A stretch of DNA of 64,000 nucleotides from an uncultured Bartonella sp. (GCA_946478665.1 CAMLCZ010000001.1:62001-126000); one strand, 5' to 3'. Shown: positions 19,379 through 28,854, counted from the stretch's first letter. Notes: generated from the letters alone by a model not told the origin. Numbers and translations are program-made.

Positions 19379-20064
19379 ATGGCTCATTAGAGCAACTACC
19401 ACTTGCTTTTTCTCATCCGGCGAAATTCTATTCGGATGATTTGGTTGTAACAAAAAGCAATATGGCAGCTTATGAACTTATTGAGCATTGGCCAAATTGG
19501 CCGATGCCTGTTGCTGTATTGGTTGGTCCACAAGGGGCAGGAAAAACACATTTTTCAAGTGTTTGGGCAGATGTAGCAAATGCAAAATTAATTTCAGCTC
19601 AAGAACCTGAAGAGGCTATCAAACAAATTTCACTCGGGAAATCCGTTGTCATTGAAGACGTCGACTCACAGAAGATAGATGAAGTAGCTTTTTTTCATCT
19701 GTTTAATTCGGTGAAACAAGCCAATTTGACAGATACCAACACAACTCTGCTTTTAACATCAACGATCACACCGTTAAATTGGGATATTACATTAAAGGAC
19801 CTGATTAGCCGGCTAAAGTCTGTCACTCTTGCCACAATAGAACAGCCGGACGATGAATTGCTGACTTCTGTTGCTTTCAAGCTATTTGCCGATCGCCAAA
19901 TTAAAGTCGATACATCTGTCATTAGTTATTTGATTAGTCGTACTGAACGGTCATTGCAATCACTGGGAAAATTTGTTGATGCAATTGATCGACTGGCTTT
20001 GCAAAGGAAAAGTAAGGTGACGCGATCGCTAGTTTCAGATGTGCTGCAAGACTTTGCTGGATAG
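19375..20064 (+). CDS. hdaA: DnaA regulatory inactivator homolog HdaA
   Basis: Hda-type proteins are short DnaA paralogues that promote hydrolysis of DnaA-bound ATP together with the sliding clamp, preventing over-initiation. The 229-residue protein has an N-terminal QLPLAF segment (clamp-binding motif, Q-L-x-L-x-F) and a P-loop GPQGAGKT at residues 51-58. A Walker B-like VVIEDVD and the sensor region DLISRLKSV follow. Translational coupling to the PerM-family gene (ATGA) and the position fit HdaA of alphaproteobacteria. DnaA domain IV is absent, as expected. Confidence 0.88.
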   Translation: MNGSLEQLPLAFSHPAKFYSDDLVVTKSNMAAYELIEHWPNWPMPVAVLVGPQGAGKTHFSSVWADVANAKLISAQEPEEAIKQISLGKSVVIEDVDSQKIDEVAFFHLFNSVKQANLTDTNTTLLLTSTITPLNWDITLKDLISRLKSVTLATIEQPDDELLTSVAFKLFADRQIKVDTSVISYLISRTERSLQSLGKFVDAIDRLALQRKSKVTRSLVSDVLQDFAG

Positions 20065-20130
20065 CTGGTCTTCATTCAGTTTCATAACTAAAAATCCAGT
20101 ATTGTTATTCTCTAGTGCTTAATCAGCATT

Positions 20131-20784
20131 TTAGTTGTTGCTGATCGAACTGGTCACGTTTTTGTCTACTGCCTTAGCAGAATTGCCTGTTTTATTAGAA
20201 TCGTTGATGTTCAGAATAATATCATCATCTTTTGTCCAGCCAATGATATCCGTACTTGGCACTACAATACGGTGCCAAGTTCCAAGATGTTCATATGAGC
20301 GCATTTCTTGTCCAGGTTTGACCATAGCAACTCTCTTAGAGCGCGAATCATTTTTTTCATAAATAGCGATTGTCGTTTTCGCATAGATGATTCCGGCCGC
20401 ATTATTTACACCAAATTGGGCTTTCGGCGGTAAGTGTTTATCAGCCTTATATGGCACGACTGAAACAGGGTTCTGGGCGATTTGTTTAGAAAATGATTCT
20501 TTTGATGCCGAAAGCGGAGATGGAATCACTGCTTTAGGAAGTGGGATGGCGAGTAACGCTGGTTTATCTGAAGTGCTTTCAGGTTTTTTTTGAGGAATCG
20601 CTATTGTTTTGTTTGCTGTCAAAACAGGTGTATTCGGTCTAATATCTTTTTCAAAGGTGCTATGATACCACCCAGCGGCGCCGACAAGCAAAATACCGCC
20701 AAGAACGACATAAGCCGCTTTGGAATTGGGGTGTTTGCTTGTTGTGTTACGGTTTTTCCGAGGTTTTGAGCGTTTTAGAGCCAT
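20131..20784 (-). CDS. Membrane-anchored SH3-domain protein
   Basis: The 217-residue protein has a basic N-terminus (MALKRSKPRKNRN) and one transmembrane helix (AAYVVLGGILLVGAAGWYHS, about residues 24-43). A low-complexity linker follows. From about residue 130 comes a bacterial SH3-like domain (AAGIIYAKTTIAIYEKNDSRSKRVAMVKPGQ, LGTWHRIVVPSTDIIGWTKDDDI). Such domains often bind peptidoglycan peptides, so a periplasmic wall-binding role is likely but inferred. Convergent with hdaA. Confidence 0.75.
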   Translation of the reverse strand: MALKRSKPRKNRNTTSKHPNSKAAYVVLGGILLVGAAGWYHSTFEKDIRPNTPVLTANKTIAIPQKKPESTSDKPALLAIPLPKAVIPSPLSASKESFSKQIAQNPVSVVPYKADKHLPPKAQFGVNNAAGIIYAKTTIAIYEKNDSRSKRVAMVKPGQEMRSYEHLGTWHRIVVPSTDIIGWTKDDDIILNINDSNKTGNSAKAVDKNVTSSISNN

Positions 20785-20939
20785 AAATCCACCCTTTCTT
20801 TATAGTGGTAAAATCCCATAAAAAAGTTTGAAAAAAGTTAGAGCTAACAAGAAAATTGTTTTTTACGAAAAAAAAATGCGTTTTACGCTTGCACTTTTTA
20901 GAGGAAAAATTTAGTGAGTGTTCGTCGAAGTTAAAACGT

Positions 20940-21016
20940 CGGAGCGTAGCGCAGTCTGGTAGCGCACCTGATTTGGGATCAGGGGGTCGTAGGTTCGAAT
21001 CCTATCGCTCCGACCA
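20940..21016 (+). tRNA. tRNA-Pro (anticodon TGG)
   Basis: A 77-nt tRNA gene: acceptor CGGAGCG pairs with CGCTCCG, discriminator A and encoded CCA at 21014-21016. The T-loop GGTTCGAATC is present, and the anticodon loop TTTGGGA puts TGG at 20974-20976. All arms fold by eye. Confidence 0.97.
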
Positions 21017-21103
21017 TGGCTTGATTTGACAAAAAGATGATGCGACATAATAGTTGTAAAAGATTATAAATTCTTTGATCGCATGATCCGAAGGGAAAAA
21101 ATC

Positions 21104-21409
21104 ATGGTAGCGCGAATTTTCAGTCCGGCTAAAACAGCCATGCAATCCGGAAAGGCAAATACCGGTTTTTGGGTTCTTCAATATGAACCGAATGAAGCCA
21201 AGATGATTGATTCATTAATGGGCTATACTTCATCCGCTGATATGAAGAGTCAGGTCAAATTGACGTTTGAAACGCAGGAAGAAGCTATCGCATTTGCTAC
21301 AAAAAACGGCATAGCTTATCGTGTAGAAGAACCACATGTGATAACGCGCAAAAAAGTTTCTTACGCTGATAATTTCAGGAACGACCGCCAGGTTCCTTGG
21401 ACACATTGA
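21104..21409 (+). CDS. NDUFS4-like ETC complex I subunit
   Basis: This 101-residue protein belongs to the family of the mitochondrial 18-kDa complex I accessory subunit (NDUFS4), present in alphaproteobacteria. It shows ARIFSPAKTAMQSGKANTGFWVLQYEP, the DSLMGYTSSADMKSQVKLTF core, and the ITRKKVSYADNFRNDR C-terminus. I chose the ATG at 21104 because AAGGG is 8 nt upstream; the earlier ATG at 21083 is weaker. It sits alone between two tRNA genes, away from any nuo operon, which is usual for this subunit in the group. Confidence 0.9.
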   Translation: MVARIFSPAKTAMQSGKANTGFWVLQYEPNEAKMIDSLMGYTSSADMKSQVKLTFETQEEAIAFATKNGIAYRVEEPHVITRKKVSYADNFRNDRQVPWTH

Positions 21410-21436
21410 GACTGGCTGTTTTCTCCACTATTTTCT

Positions 21437-21513
<77 letters not shown>

Positions 21514-21685
21514 TTTATCATCTCTCATATAGTTATAAGTAATGCGTTTATGAAATGCGTAGACACGCATTGATGGTGCATTTGTTTTAACATGCTGCGT
21601 TATTTTAATGTTTAGCTAGCTATATTAATGCACGACCGTCCAAGACTGAATGAGATTTGCTTTTTAATAAAAATATGGATTATTT

Positions 21686-21748
21686 TCACTGCTCACTGCT
21701 CACTGCTCACTGCTCACTGCTCACTGCTCACTGCTCACTGCTCACTGC
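21686..21748. repeat. Nine perfect tandem copies of TCACTGC
   Basis: Nine identical 7-bp units run without interruption, followed by a partial TCA. The unit is not a multiple of three and copy number would be prone to slipped-strand change. It is not inside a recognisable gene; it lies 170 bp after tRNA-Arg and upstream of the decayed frames. Confidence 0.97.
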
Positions 21749-22128
21749 TCAGTTAGCTCAGCGGTCTGAAAGTTTCAAACCATATATTATAGCCAGCCAC
21801 AAACCTTAGATGATCACAAAACGGCTTTTGTTTTCCTTGTATCAATTATGATGTTGCGAGATTTGCAGAAGGTAACCAATTTACGCTTAAACGACTGATG
21901 AACTATATTTATGGAACAGTGTTATAAACAAATTGATTTGCAGTAAAATATATAGATGCTCAACAGCTGGTAGTTAAATGGCGTTACGTCATCTATTAAG
22001 CTATGTCTTAACTTTGTGGGGCGATGCAGTGAACACGAAAGCTAATTCTTGGGATTGATGTCATTTGTCAATGTGCATAGTTATAGTGCGTTTCATATTG
22101 GTTTTAGGTATGGGCGCATTATTGATAT

Positions 22129-22266
22129 GAATTAAAACGAGATTTTTATAAATCTGGTGCCATTGAGAACGCATATTTTGCAGCAGGTATCGTAGTGATT
22201 TTCATCTTTCAGATGGGTACCTTAATAGCGGTAACTAAAGCACAAGAATATGGTTATGCCGTTTAA
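22129..22266 (+). pseudogene. Possible decayed membrane-protein fragment
   Basis: A 45-codon open stretch without a start codon at its head encodes a sequence with amphipathic then hydrophobic character (AYFAAGIVVIFIFQMGTL). An in-frame stop lies directly upstream at 22123, and a different frame upstream (from about 22071) is also hydrophobic and could be the same ancestral gene after a frameshift. I cannot name the family. It may be chance. Confidence 0.25.
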
Positions 22267-22342
22267 CTCTCATCTTCTAATGTTAATCTTGCATCACCGA
22301 TTTCGCTCATGACTTATTGTATGGTCTAAAGCACTGCCTTTC

Positions 22343-22510
22343 ATGGAAGGTGTACCGCTTTCTTATGATCCATTTTACAATTTAGATAGTTTTCATGAAA
22401 TACGGTACTCTCTCGATAAGTTGCGGCCAATTTTCGAATGTCAAATAGGCGATAGGTTTTATCAGAATCATTTTGTTGTTATGCATTGGGATCTGACTAG
22501 GAGGGTGTAA
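22343..22510 (+). pseudogene. Short protein-like reading frame, possible gene remnant
   Basis: A 55-codon frame from ATG 22343 to TAA 22508 encodes a well-mixed sequence (starts MEGVPLSYDPFY, contains HEIRYSLDKLRPIFE) with no ribosome site. Composition looks like protein rather than random AT-rich DNA, but it is short and matches no family I know. It may be the end of a decayed gene or a small orphan gene. Confidence 0.22.
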
Positions 22511-23039
22511 GTATTTTGATCCCTACAGATTGTGTGGTCGTTTCTTCTGAGATCCTATTGTGATGTTCTGCAGAAATTCTGTTTCCAAGGTGTGGTTTTG
22601 AAATTAGTTCGTGTCTGCACTTCAGGCTATGCGTCATATGTCGATTGCAACATTTTTTAAATAGTCATTTATCTGACATTTCCAGTACAATCGGTCAATT
22701 TAGGGGAGGACTATCAGGCAAGACTATTTGGGCGATATAGAGGCTCACAGGCGGCGATTTAAATCACTCTTAGTCTTTTGACCACTTATCGTTCAATCGT
22801 AGGAATTAAGCTAATTTTGCCTTTTTTACCTGTTGGACAAATTATCATATCTAATGATCCAGTTACAGATCAGTTATGCGATAGGAGGGGGAGATTAAAG
22901 CATAACGCTGTGATGTTTTTTAGTGATTGATTTTGTTTTTGTATTGGCTTTTCTTGTTTTGCTAAACAATATTCAACAAAGCGGCGAATAAGGTACTTAC
23001 CAGTTAGCCATTTAATAAAATATTTTATCAGGAAAAAAC

Positions 23040-23114
23040 TGGTACGCCCAAGGGGAATCGAACCCCTGTTTCCGCCGTGAAAGGGCGGCGTCCTAACCGC
23101 TAGACGATGGGCGC
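23040..23114 (-). tRNA. tRNA-Glu (anticodon TTC)
   Basis: A 75-nt tRNA gene on the minus strand: 5' GCGCCCA pairs with 3' TGGGCGT (G-U at the first pair), discriminator A and encoded CCA. The anticodon stem CCGCC/GGCGG holds loop CTTTCAC with TTC, and the T-loop is GGTTCGATTCC. Confidence 0.97.
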
Positions 23115-23178
23115 TAACCATTGGTGACGGCTTATAGAGGGGTTATTTTCTAATCGCAACCCCCTAAATCAATTTTTT

Positions 23179-24471
23179 TTAATTATTTTTCGCCGAACAG
23201 CTCCAATTCCAGTCGCGCTTTGGTCCAACATCAACGTGAATAGACTGATTACAGTAGGTTCCAACCCCACCGCGACCGGGTAGTGAGCGGGCAAACTTGG
23301 CCACCTCCCATTTATCCACATCTGGCACAATTATGTCTGCCGCAGCGCATGACATATGCATAGAACGTTTAGCGCCATTAACCTGACGGTTATAGCTCGG
23401 GCTTCTATATCCCGATGTAATGATAACCGGTTTGCCGAATCGCCTTTCAATTGTCTTTAACAATACGATGAGTTGCGGCTTTAGACAGGATACCTCAACT
23501 TCTTTACGCGCTAGCTTTAAACCATTGGGAAGTGAACGACCGTAGAGGCTTACGGATGCTAAGGTGTAAATTGAATTAGAATCACCTTCATTGGCGTCAA
23601 TATCGGTATCATCGTAAAGGCTTGAACGGTGCTTAATTACGATTCCACCATCAGGGCGCACGCCAGGTAAGACATCATTATATTCATGAGTGTCTTTTTT
23701 AGGTAGCGGAATAAGAGCAGTTTTTGTTTCGCTTTCCTGTGACTTATCCTGTTTTGCTGCATCAGAGTGTCCAAAGAGGCGCATTAAGCTGCCTTTTTTC
23801 TGGCTTGTAGCGTCACGAACTGGTGGTTGTTGTGGTGTCCCTGCTGGTTGAGTCGTTTCCGCCGTTTCTTGGGGTTTAATGTTAGCAGATGGTTCTTTAA
23901 CGGTAGGGGTGTCGGGTAATGAAGCGGAGGCAGACTTTACGGGTGTATTGTTTGATTCTTCTGGTGCGACTGGTTGTGCCAGAGGAACATCTTCTTTTTG
24001 CTTTTTGAAAAAAGATAATAAATTTGTTTTCTTAGATTGAGGCTTTTCAGTGTTTTCCGTGTTTTCTGCTGAGGCGGTTTCTGTGGTTGCTGGTGTATTT
24101 GTTTCATTACCGCGCATCGACCCATGAGGTGTTTGCGTCAGAGTATTGTCTGTTTGTGCGAGAGTTGCACCTTCAGGTTGCGGCGTGTGAATCAGTATTT
24201 TTGAGTTGTTTTCAGATGCGACATCAGTGCGGTTAGGTGTATTGCCATTATTCACCGGTGATGGATTTGTTGTTTGCTGTGCATCTGTTGGTGCAGCCAC
24301 CTGATTAGTTGTCTCGGCAGGTGATGACACATTATTTGATAAATTGTTGTTCGACGTGCAAGCACTGGCAGAGAACAATATCGTAGCACAGAGTCCAATT
24401 CGCCAAACAGTTTTTGGAAAATCGTTATGCCAATATTTGAACTTTTCGGAAATATCGGTGTTTGCCAACAA
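23179..24471 (-). CDS. M15-family peptidase (DUF882/YcbK-like) with N-terminal anchor and long linker
   Basis: The 430-residue protein has an N-terminal hydrophobic segment ending ILFSASAC, a possible but imperfect lipobox. A ~240-residue low-complexity Thr/Pro/Gln/Glu-rich linker follows, then a C-terminal M15_3-type domain (about 305-430). The domain has ITSGYRSPSYN, the zinc motif SMHMSCAAADI (H-x6-D) and SIHVDVG with the third zinc-binding His. Members are D,D- or D,L-carboxypeptidase-like enzymes that trim peptidoglycan; the exact reaction here is inferred. An in-frame start at 24524 is unlikely. Divergent from the small lipoprotein gene. Confidence 0.83.
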   Translation of the reverse strand: MLANTDISEKFKYWHNDFPKTVWRIGLCATILFSASACTSNNNLSNNVSSPAETTNQVAAPTDAQQTTNPSPVNNGNTPNRTDVASENNSKILIHTPQPEGATLAQTDNTLTQTPHGSMRGNETNTPATTETASAENTENTEKPQSKKTNLLSFFKKQKEDVPLAQPVAPEESNNTPVKSASASLPDTPTVKEPSANIKPQETAETTQPAGTPQQPPVRDATSQKKGSLMRLFGHSDAAKQDKSQESETKTALIPLPKKDTHEYNDVLPGVRPDGGIVIKHRSSLYDDTDIDANEGDSNSIYTLASVSLYGRSLPNGLKLARKEVEVSCLKPQLIVLLKTIERRFGKPVIITSGYRSPSYNRQVNGAKRSMHMSCAAADIIVPDVDKWEVAKFARSLPGRGGVGTYCNQSIHVDVGPKRDWNWSCSAKNN

Positions 24472-24755
24472 AAACCAACCTCTAATCTCAGGGATAAGCA
24501 GATAACTTCGCCCTCATGATACAATATCTGCGTTATGACGGAAAAAAATAGTCTATGCTAGTTAATTGCAGCGTTTTTCAAAAACAAAGCTGTTGTTAAA
24601 CATCAAACTCGATTTCAATATGTAATATTTTAAGCACATAAAGCACGTGCAAAGAATGAAAAAACCACTTTTAATCAATATCATCTCTTGACCTTGGCGG
24701 TACAATAATCGAATGGTATATAAGTATTTATGTTTTTTATTGGAAATGGGTTAAG

Positions 24756-25103
24756 ATGAGTTGGGCCTTTAATACAACACGTGGTATTACATTAGGTGTC
24801 GTTGCATTAATTGTTATTGGTTGTGCTCGTGGTACAGAATTTACAGCACCAGAACAGCAAGGCGCGTCGCATCAAGGCATATATCCAAAATTTTCAAACA
24901 AACCCAAAGCTGCAACGGTACAGTTTTCGGAACAGGAAAAGCAGGACTTAACCAATAAGCTTGATAGTGAAGCAAGCGCATTGCGGAACGTTCGTGGACC
25001 TGAAGGCAACAGCGCTGCCAATTTAGCAAAAATTAGAGAAGATGCGCGCCGTGAAGCAGAGGATGCAATTCGCCACATCGAACAGAGTGGCAATAATAAT
25101 TGA
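24756..25103 (+). CDS. Small lipoprotein of unknown function
   Basis: The 115-residue product has a hydrophobic signal ending LIVIGC, a good lipobox with Cys at about residue 23. A hydrophilic mature part follows, with a charged helical C-terminus (EQEKQDLTNKLDSEASALR and DARREAEDAIRHIEQ). It lies just upstream of the aminotransferase, hom and glpX genes, an arrangement seen in other Hyphomicrobiales. Function unknown. Confidence 0.78.
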   Translation: MSWAFNTTRGITLGVVALIVIGCARGTEFTAPEQQGASHQGIYPKFSNKPKAATVQFSEQEKQDLTNKLDSEASALRNVRGPEGNSAANLAKIREDARREAEDAIRHIEQSGNNN

Positions 25104-25160
25104 ACACTCGACTTTATAAATAAAACTTGAACATCAACCTTTATTTTACCGGATGATAAA

Positions 25161-26345
25161 ATGTCGGAAGAATTCCACAAAATTCGTCGTTTGCCGCCTT
25201 ACGTATTTGAACAAGTCAACCGCTTGAAGGCAGCAGCGCGAGCGCGTGGAGCGGATATAATCGATCTTGGTATGGGTAATCCAGATTTGCCAACACCGCA
25301 AAGTGTTGTCGATAAGCTATGTGAAGTTGTTCAAGATCCACGGACACATAGATATTCCGCATCTCGCGGTATTCCCGGCTTAAGACGTGCTCAGGCCAAA
25401 TATTATGAGCGTCGCTTTGGGGTTAAATTAAATCCCGATACCCAGGTTGTAGCAACATTGGGTTCTAAGGAAGGATTTGCCAATATGGCTCAGGCCATTA
25501 CGGCACCAGGTGATGTGGTCTTATGTCCAAATCCAACATATCCAATTCACTCTTTCGGCTTTATCATGTCTGGTGGTGTTATTCGCTCTATTCCAGCTTA
25601 TCCCGGAGAGGAATTCCTTCGGTCATTGGACTTGGCTGTTAAGCGCTCTATTCCTAAACCTATTGCGGTTATATTAAACTATCCATCCAATCCTACGGCA
25701 TATGTAGCTGACCTTGATTTTTATAAGGAAGTTGTTGCCTTTGCCAAAAAGAATGAAATTATTGTTCTATCGGATCTGGCGTATGCAGAAATTTATTTTG
25801 ATGATTTTGTACCGCCATCAGTTTTGCAGGTTCCAGGCGCAATAGATGTCGCTGTTGAGTTTACATCAATGTCTAAGAGCTTTTCTATGCCTGGTTGGCG
25901 TATGGGTTTTGCAGTTGGTAATGAGCGTTTGATAGCCGCTTTAACGCGGGTAAAATCCTATTTAGATTATGGCGCTTTTACTCCGATACAGGTTGCTGCC
26001 ACAGCTGCACTTAATGGTGACGGATCAGACATTGCAAGCGTACGTGATGTTTATCGTAAACGTCGTGATGTTATGGTTGAGAGCTTTAAACGCGCTGGGT
26101 GGGATGTCCCATCACCACAGGCTACTATGTTTGCATGGGCGCCGATTCCTGACAAATATAAGCATCTGGGATCGTTGGAGTTTTCTAAACTTTTGATTGA
26201 AAACGCAGATGTTGCAGTATCTCCTGGTCTTGGTTTCGGTGAGCAGGGAGATGACCACGTTCGTATTGCTCTTGTTGAAAACGAACATCGGTTGCGTCAG
26301 GCTGCACGGAATATAAAACGATTTTTTTCTGAAAATAGCAATTAA
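25161..26345 (+). CDS. Class I/II PLP aminotransferase (AlaC/LL-DAP aminotransferase-like)
   Basis: The 394-residue enzyme has the fold-type I aminotransferase signatures. These are IDLGMGNPDLPTP at the N-terminus, NYPSNPTA, the LSDLAYAEIYFD segment (Asp and Tyr contacting PLP), the Schiff-base Lys in TSMSKSFSMPGWRMGF, and the substrate Arg near VRIAL. Sequence style fits the AlaC (alanine/glutamate transaminase) group and the related LL-diaminopimelate aminotransferases; the exact substrate cannot be fixed. It is 25 bp upstream of hom and likely cotranscribed. Confidence 0.88.
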   Translation: MSEEFHKIRRLPPYVFEQVNRLKAAARARGADIIDLGMGNPDLPTPQSVVDKLCEVVQDPRTHRYSASRGIPGLRRAQAKYYERRFGVKLNPDTQVVATLGSKEGFANMAQAITAPGDVVLCPNPTYPIHSFGFIMSGGVIRSIPAYPGEEFLRSLDLAVKRSIPKPIAVILNYPSNPTAYVADLDFYKEVVAFAKKNEIIVLSDLAYAEIYFDDFVPPSVLQVPGAIDVAVEFTSMSKSFSMPGWRMGFAVGNERLIAALTRVKSYLDYGAFTPIQVAATAALNGDGSDIASVRDVYRKRRDVMVESFKRAGWDVPSPQATMFAWAPIPDKYKHLGSLEFSKLLIENADVAVSPGLGFGEQGDDHVRIALVENEHRLRQAARNIKRFFSENSN

Positions 26346-26369
26346 GCGAGAAAAATAGCGAGAAAAGTC

Positions 26370-27686
26370 ATGGCGGATGCACTGAGGATTGGCATTGTCG
26401 GTTTGGGGACCGTGGGAAGCTCGGTCGTTAGATTGCTGCAAGAAAAGCAAGAATTACTGACGAAACAATGTGGTCGTCCGATCAAAGTTGTCGGGGTTAG
26501 TGCGCGTGATAAAACGCGTGACCGTGGGATAGATCTTACGGGGATTGATTGGTACGACAATCCCCGTGCGCTTGCTGAAAGCACAGAGATTGATGTTTTT
26601 GTCGAGCTTATCGGTGGCGAGGAAGGTATTGCACGTGAATGCGTGGAGATCGCTTTAAAGAGTGGACATCATGTTGTTACGGCCAATAAAGCCTTGCTTG
26701 CGCGCCATGGTGTATCGCTGGCTAAAATTGCTGAAAAAAAAGGTGTTCTACTTAACTTTGAAGCCGCTGTTGCTGGTGGAATTCCAGTTATTAAAGCGAT
26801 GCGTGAGTCGTTATCCGGTAATAGTGTTTCCAGAGTGTATGGTATTTTAAATGGTACATGTAACTACATTCTAACACGTATGTACGACGAAGGGTTATCT
26901 TTTAAAGATTGTTTGGCAGACGCGCAGAAGCTTGGCTATGCGGAAGCTGATCCGACTTTCGATATAGAAGGTAATGACACAGCTCATAAATTGGCAATAC
27001 TTACCAGTTTAGCTTTCGGTAGTGTTATATCAGTCGATGATATATATGTTGAAGGTATCAGCAATATATCGCTAGCAGATATTAAAGCAGCCGATGAGCT
27101 TGGCTATCGCATCAAATTGTTAGGTGTGGCAGTACGTTCAGATACTGGAATTGAACAGCGTGTTCATCCTACCATGGTACCAACTTCATCAGTTATCGCA
27201 CAGGTGCAGGGGGTTACTAATGCGGTTTCAATACAAACCGATCTACTTGGCGAACTTCTTTTATCTGGACCAGGGGCAGGCGGCAATGCAACAGCGTCCG
27301 CTGTTATCGGAGATATTGCAGATATTGCTAAATCACACCCTGGTTTCCAACATGGGCCTGTTTTTGGCACACCGGCAACTGCCTTGCTTCCCTATAAAAA
27401 AGCTAAAATGCGCGCTCATGCAGGCGGTTATTTCATACGATTGACGGTTGATGATCGCACTGGGGTTTTTGCCAGTGTCGCTAAAAGAATGGCTGAAAAC
27501 GAAATTTCACTAGAATCAATTGTTCAAAGACCATTAGCAGAGAATAAAATACCGAACTCGATGACAATCGTATTGGTTACTCATGAGACGACTGAGTCTG
27601 CCGTTCGTAAAGCGCTAGTTGCAATAACGGAAGATGGACACCTGTTGGATAAACCACAGATGATCCGTATCGAAAGACCAAATTGA
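26370..27686 (+). CDS. hom: Homoserine dehydrogenase Hom
   Basis: Hom reduces aspartate semialdehyde to homoserine, the branch point to Thr and Met. The 438-residue protein has the N-terminal Rossmann motif GIVGLGTVGSSVV, the VVTANKALLA and FEAAVAGGIPVI segments, the GILNGTCNYIL and DPTFDIEGNDTAHKL catalytic region, and a C-terminal ACT domain (about 355-435) for feedback control by threonine. It is monofunctional, without an aspartokinase domain. It follows the aminotransferase and precedes glpX. Confidence 0.96.
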   Translation: MADALRIGIVGLGTVGSSVVRLLQEKQELLTKQCGRPIKVVGVSARDKTRDRGIDLTGIDWYDNPRALAESTEIDVFVELIGGEEGIARECVEIALKSGHHVVTANKALLARHGVSLAKIAEKKGVLLNFEAAVAGGIPVIKAMRESLSGNSVSRVYGILNGTCNYILTRMYDEGLSFKDCLADAQKLGYAEADPTFDIEGNDTAHKLAILTSLAFGSVISVDDIYVEGISNISLADIKAADELGYRIKLLGVAVRSDTGIEQRVHPTMVPTSSVIAQVQGVTNAVSIQTDLLGELLLSGPGAGGNATASAVIGDIADIAKSHPGFQHGPVFGTPATALLPYKKAKMRAHAGGYFIRLTVDDRTGVFASVAKRMAENEISLESIVQRPLAENKIPNSMTIVLVTHETTESAVRKALVAITEDGHLLDKPQMIRIERPN

Positions 27687-27864
27687 GTAATTTTGTGTAT
27701 TAGACAATGCTTTTTATTATGATCACTATTCTTATCAGTGATAAAAAGGGAATTGATCGTTTCACCTCTTGCAGTAGACATTAGTCTTTGACAAAAGGAT
27801 ATTATGACAGACGGTAAATTTCGAGCCGTATTTTTTAACAATTAATCCGGTAGGATCATTCAAC

Positions 27865-28854
27865 ATGCCAAATTCCTCTGAGCATTCACTTCAAGGACTT
27901 AATCGTATTTTAACACTAGAACTTGCTCGCGTTACAGAGCGGGCTGCAGTTGCAGCGGCGCGTATTCGCGGACAGGGTGATGAAAAGGCAGCTGACCAGG
28001 CAGCTGTTGACGCGATGCGCAAGGAATTGAACCGGTTGCCAATTGATGGCACTGTTGTCATTGGTGAAGGTGAACGTGACGAAGCACCAATGTTGTACAT
28101 TGGCGAAAAAGTTGGAACCAAGGCTGGTCCTGCTGTTGATATTGCACTTGATCCACTTGAGGGAACTACTCTTTGCGCTAAAAATCAGCCAAACTCACTT
28201 GCTGTTATTGCAATGGCTGAAAAAGGCAATCTTCTTTACGCTCCAGATGTTTATATGGATAAGCTTGCCATTGGACCGGGATATCCAAAAGGTATCGTTG
28301 ATATTGATGCAAGTCCAGCGGACAATATTCACGCTTTGGCCAAAGCTAAAGGCGTTAAGCCAAGCGAAATTACAGCTTGTATGATGGATCGTCCACGCCA
28401 TGCGAAATTGATTGAAGAAGTCCGTGCAACTGGCGCTTCAATTAGACTTATTGGCGATGGCGACGTTGCTGGTATCATTCACACAACAGATCCAGATGAA
28501 ACAGGTATCGATATTTATATGGGTATCGGTGGTGCGCCAGAAGGTGTTTTGGCCGCAGCAGCTCTTCGTTGTATTGGTGGGCAAATGCAAGGACGCCTCC
28601 AGTTAAACACTGAAGAAAAAATTGCCCGTGCCGCAAAAATGGGCGTTACTGATCCGAACAAGGTTTACACAATGGAAGAAATGGCAAAGGGCGACGTTCT
28701 TTTTGCTGCAACCGGTGTTACTGATGGCAACCTATTGTCCGGTGTCAAGTTTGCGCGTGACTACATTCAGACCGATACAATTGTTATGCGTTCGCATACT
28801 GGTACAATCCGTAACATCATTGCTCGTCACCAAGATAAGTCCAAATTTGATTAA
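27865..28854 (+). CDS. glpX: Class II fructose-1,6-bisphosphatase GlpX
   Basis: GlpX hydrolyses fructose 1,6-bisphosphate in gluconeogenesis. The 329-residue protein shows the metal-binding VVIGEGERDEAPMLYIGE and VDIALDPLEGTTLCA motifs, plus the IGDGDVAGII and YMGIGGAPEGVLAAAALRC segments of the family. Length is standard. About 180 bp separates it from hom, so it may have its own promoter. A strong terminator follows. Confidence 0.96.
   Translation: MPNSSEHSLQGLNRILTLELARVTERAAVAAARIRGQGDEKAADQAAVDAMRKELNRLPIDGTVVIGEGERDEAPMLYIGEKVGTKAGPAVDIALDPLEGTTLCAKNQPNSLAVIAMAEKGNLLYAPDVYMDKLAIGPGYPKGIVDIDASPADNIHALAKAKGVKPSEITACMMDRPRHAKLIEEVRATGASIRLIGDGDVAGIIHTTDPDETGIDIYMGIGGAPEGVLAAAALRCIGGQMQGRLQLNTEEKIARAAKMGVTDPNKVYTMEEMAKGDVLFAATGVTDGNLLSGVKFARDYIQTDTIVMRSHTGTIRNIIARHQDKSKFD

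Larger units (their letters stand above)
21514..23039. other. 1.5-kb gene-poor stretch between tRNA-Arg and tRNA-Glu
   Basis: No intact gene can be supported here. It holds a 7-bp tandem repeat (21686-21748) and two short protein-like stretches that have no clear start or are cut by stops (22129-22266 and 22343-22510). A further protein-like run lies around 22590-22930, interrupted by three in-frame stops. The pattern suggests decayed coding sequence. No transposase, att repeat or CRISPR unit was seen. Confidence 0.6.

Noticed and set aside
21751..21768. TAGCTCAGCGGT after the 7-bp repeat resembles a tRNA D-arm
   Set aside because: No acceptor stem, anticodon arm or T-arm can be found at the right distances; a 12-nt match is not enough for a tRNA or tRNA remnant.
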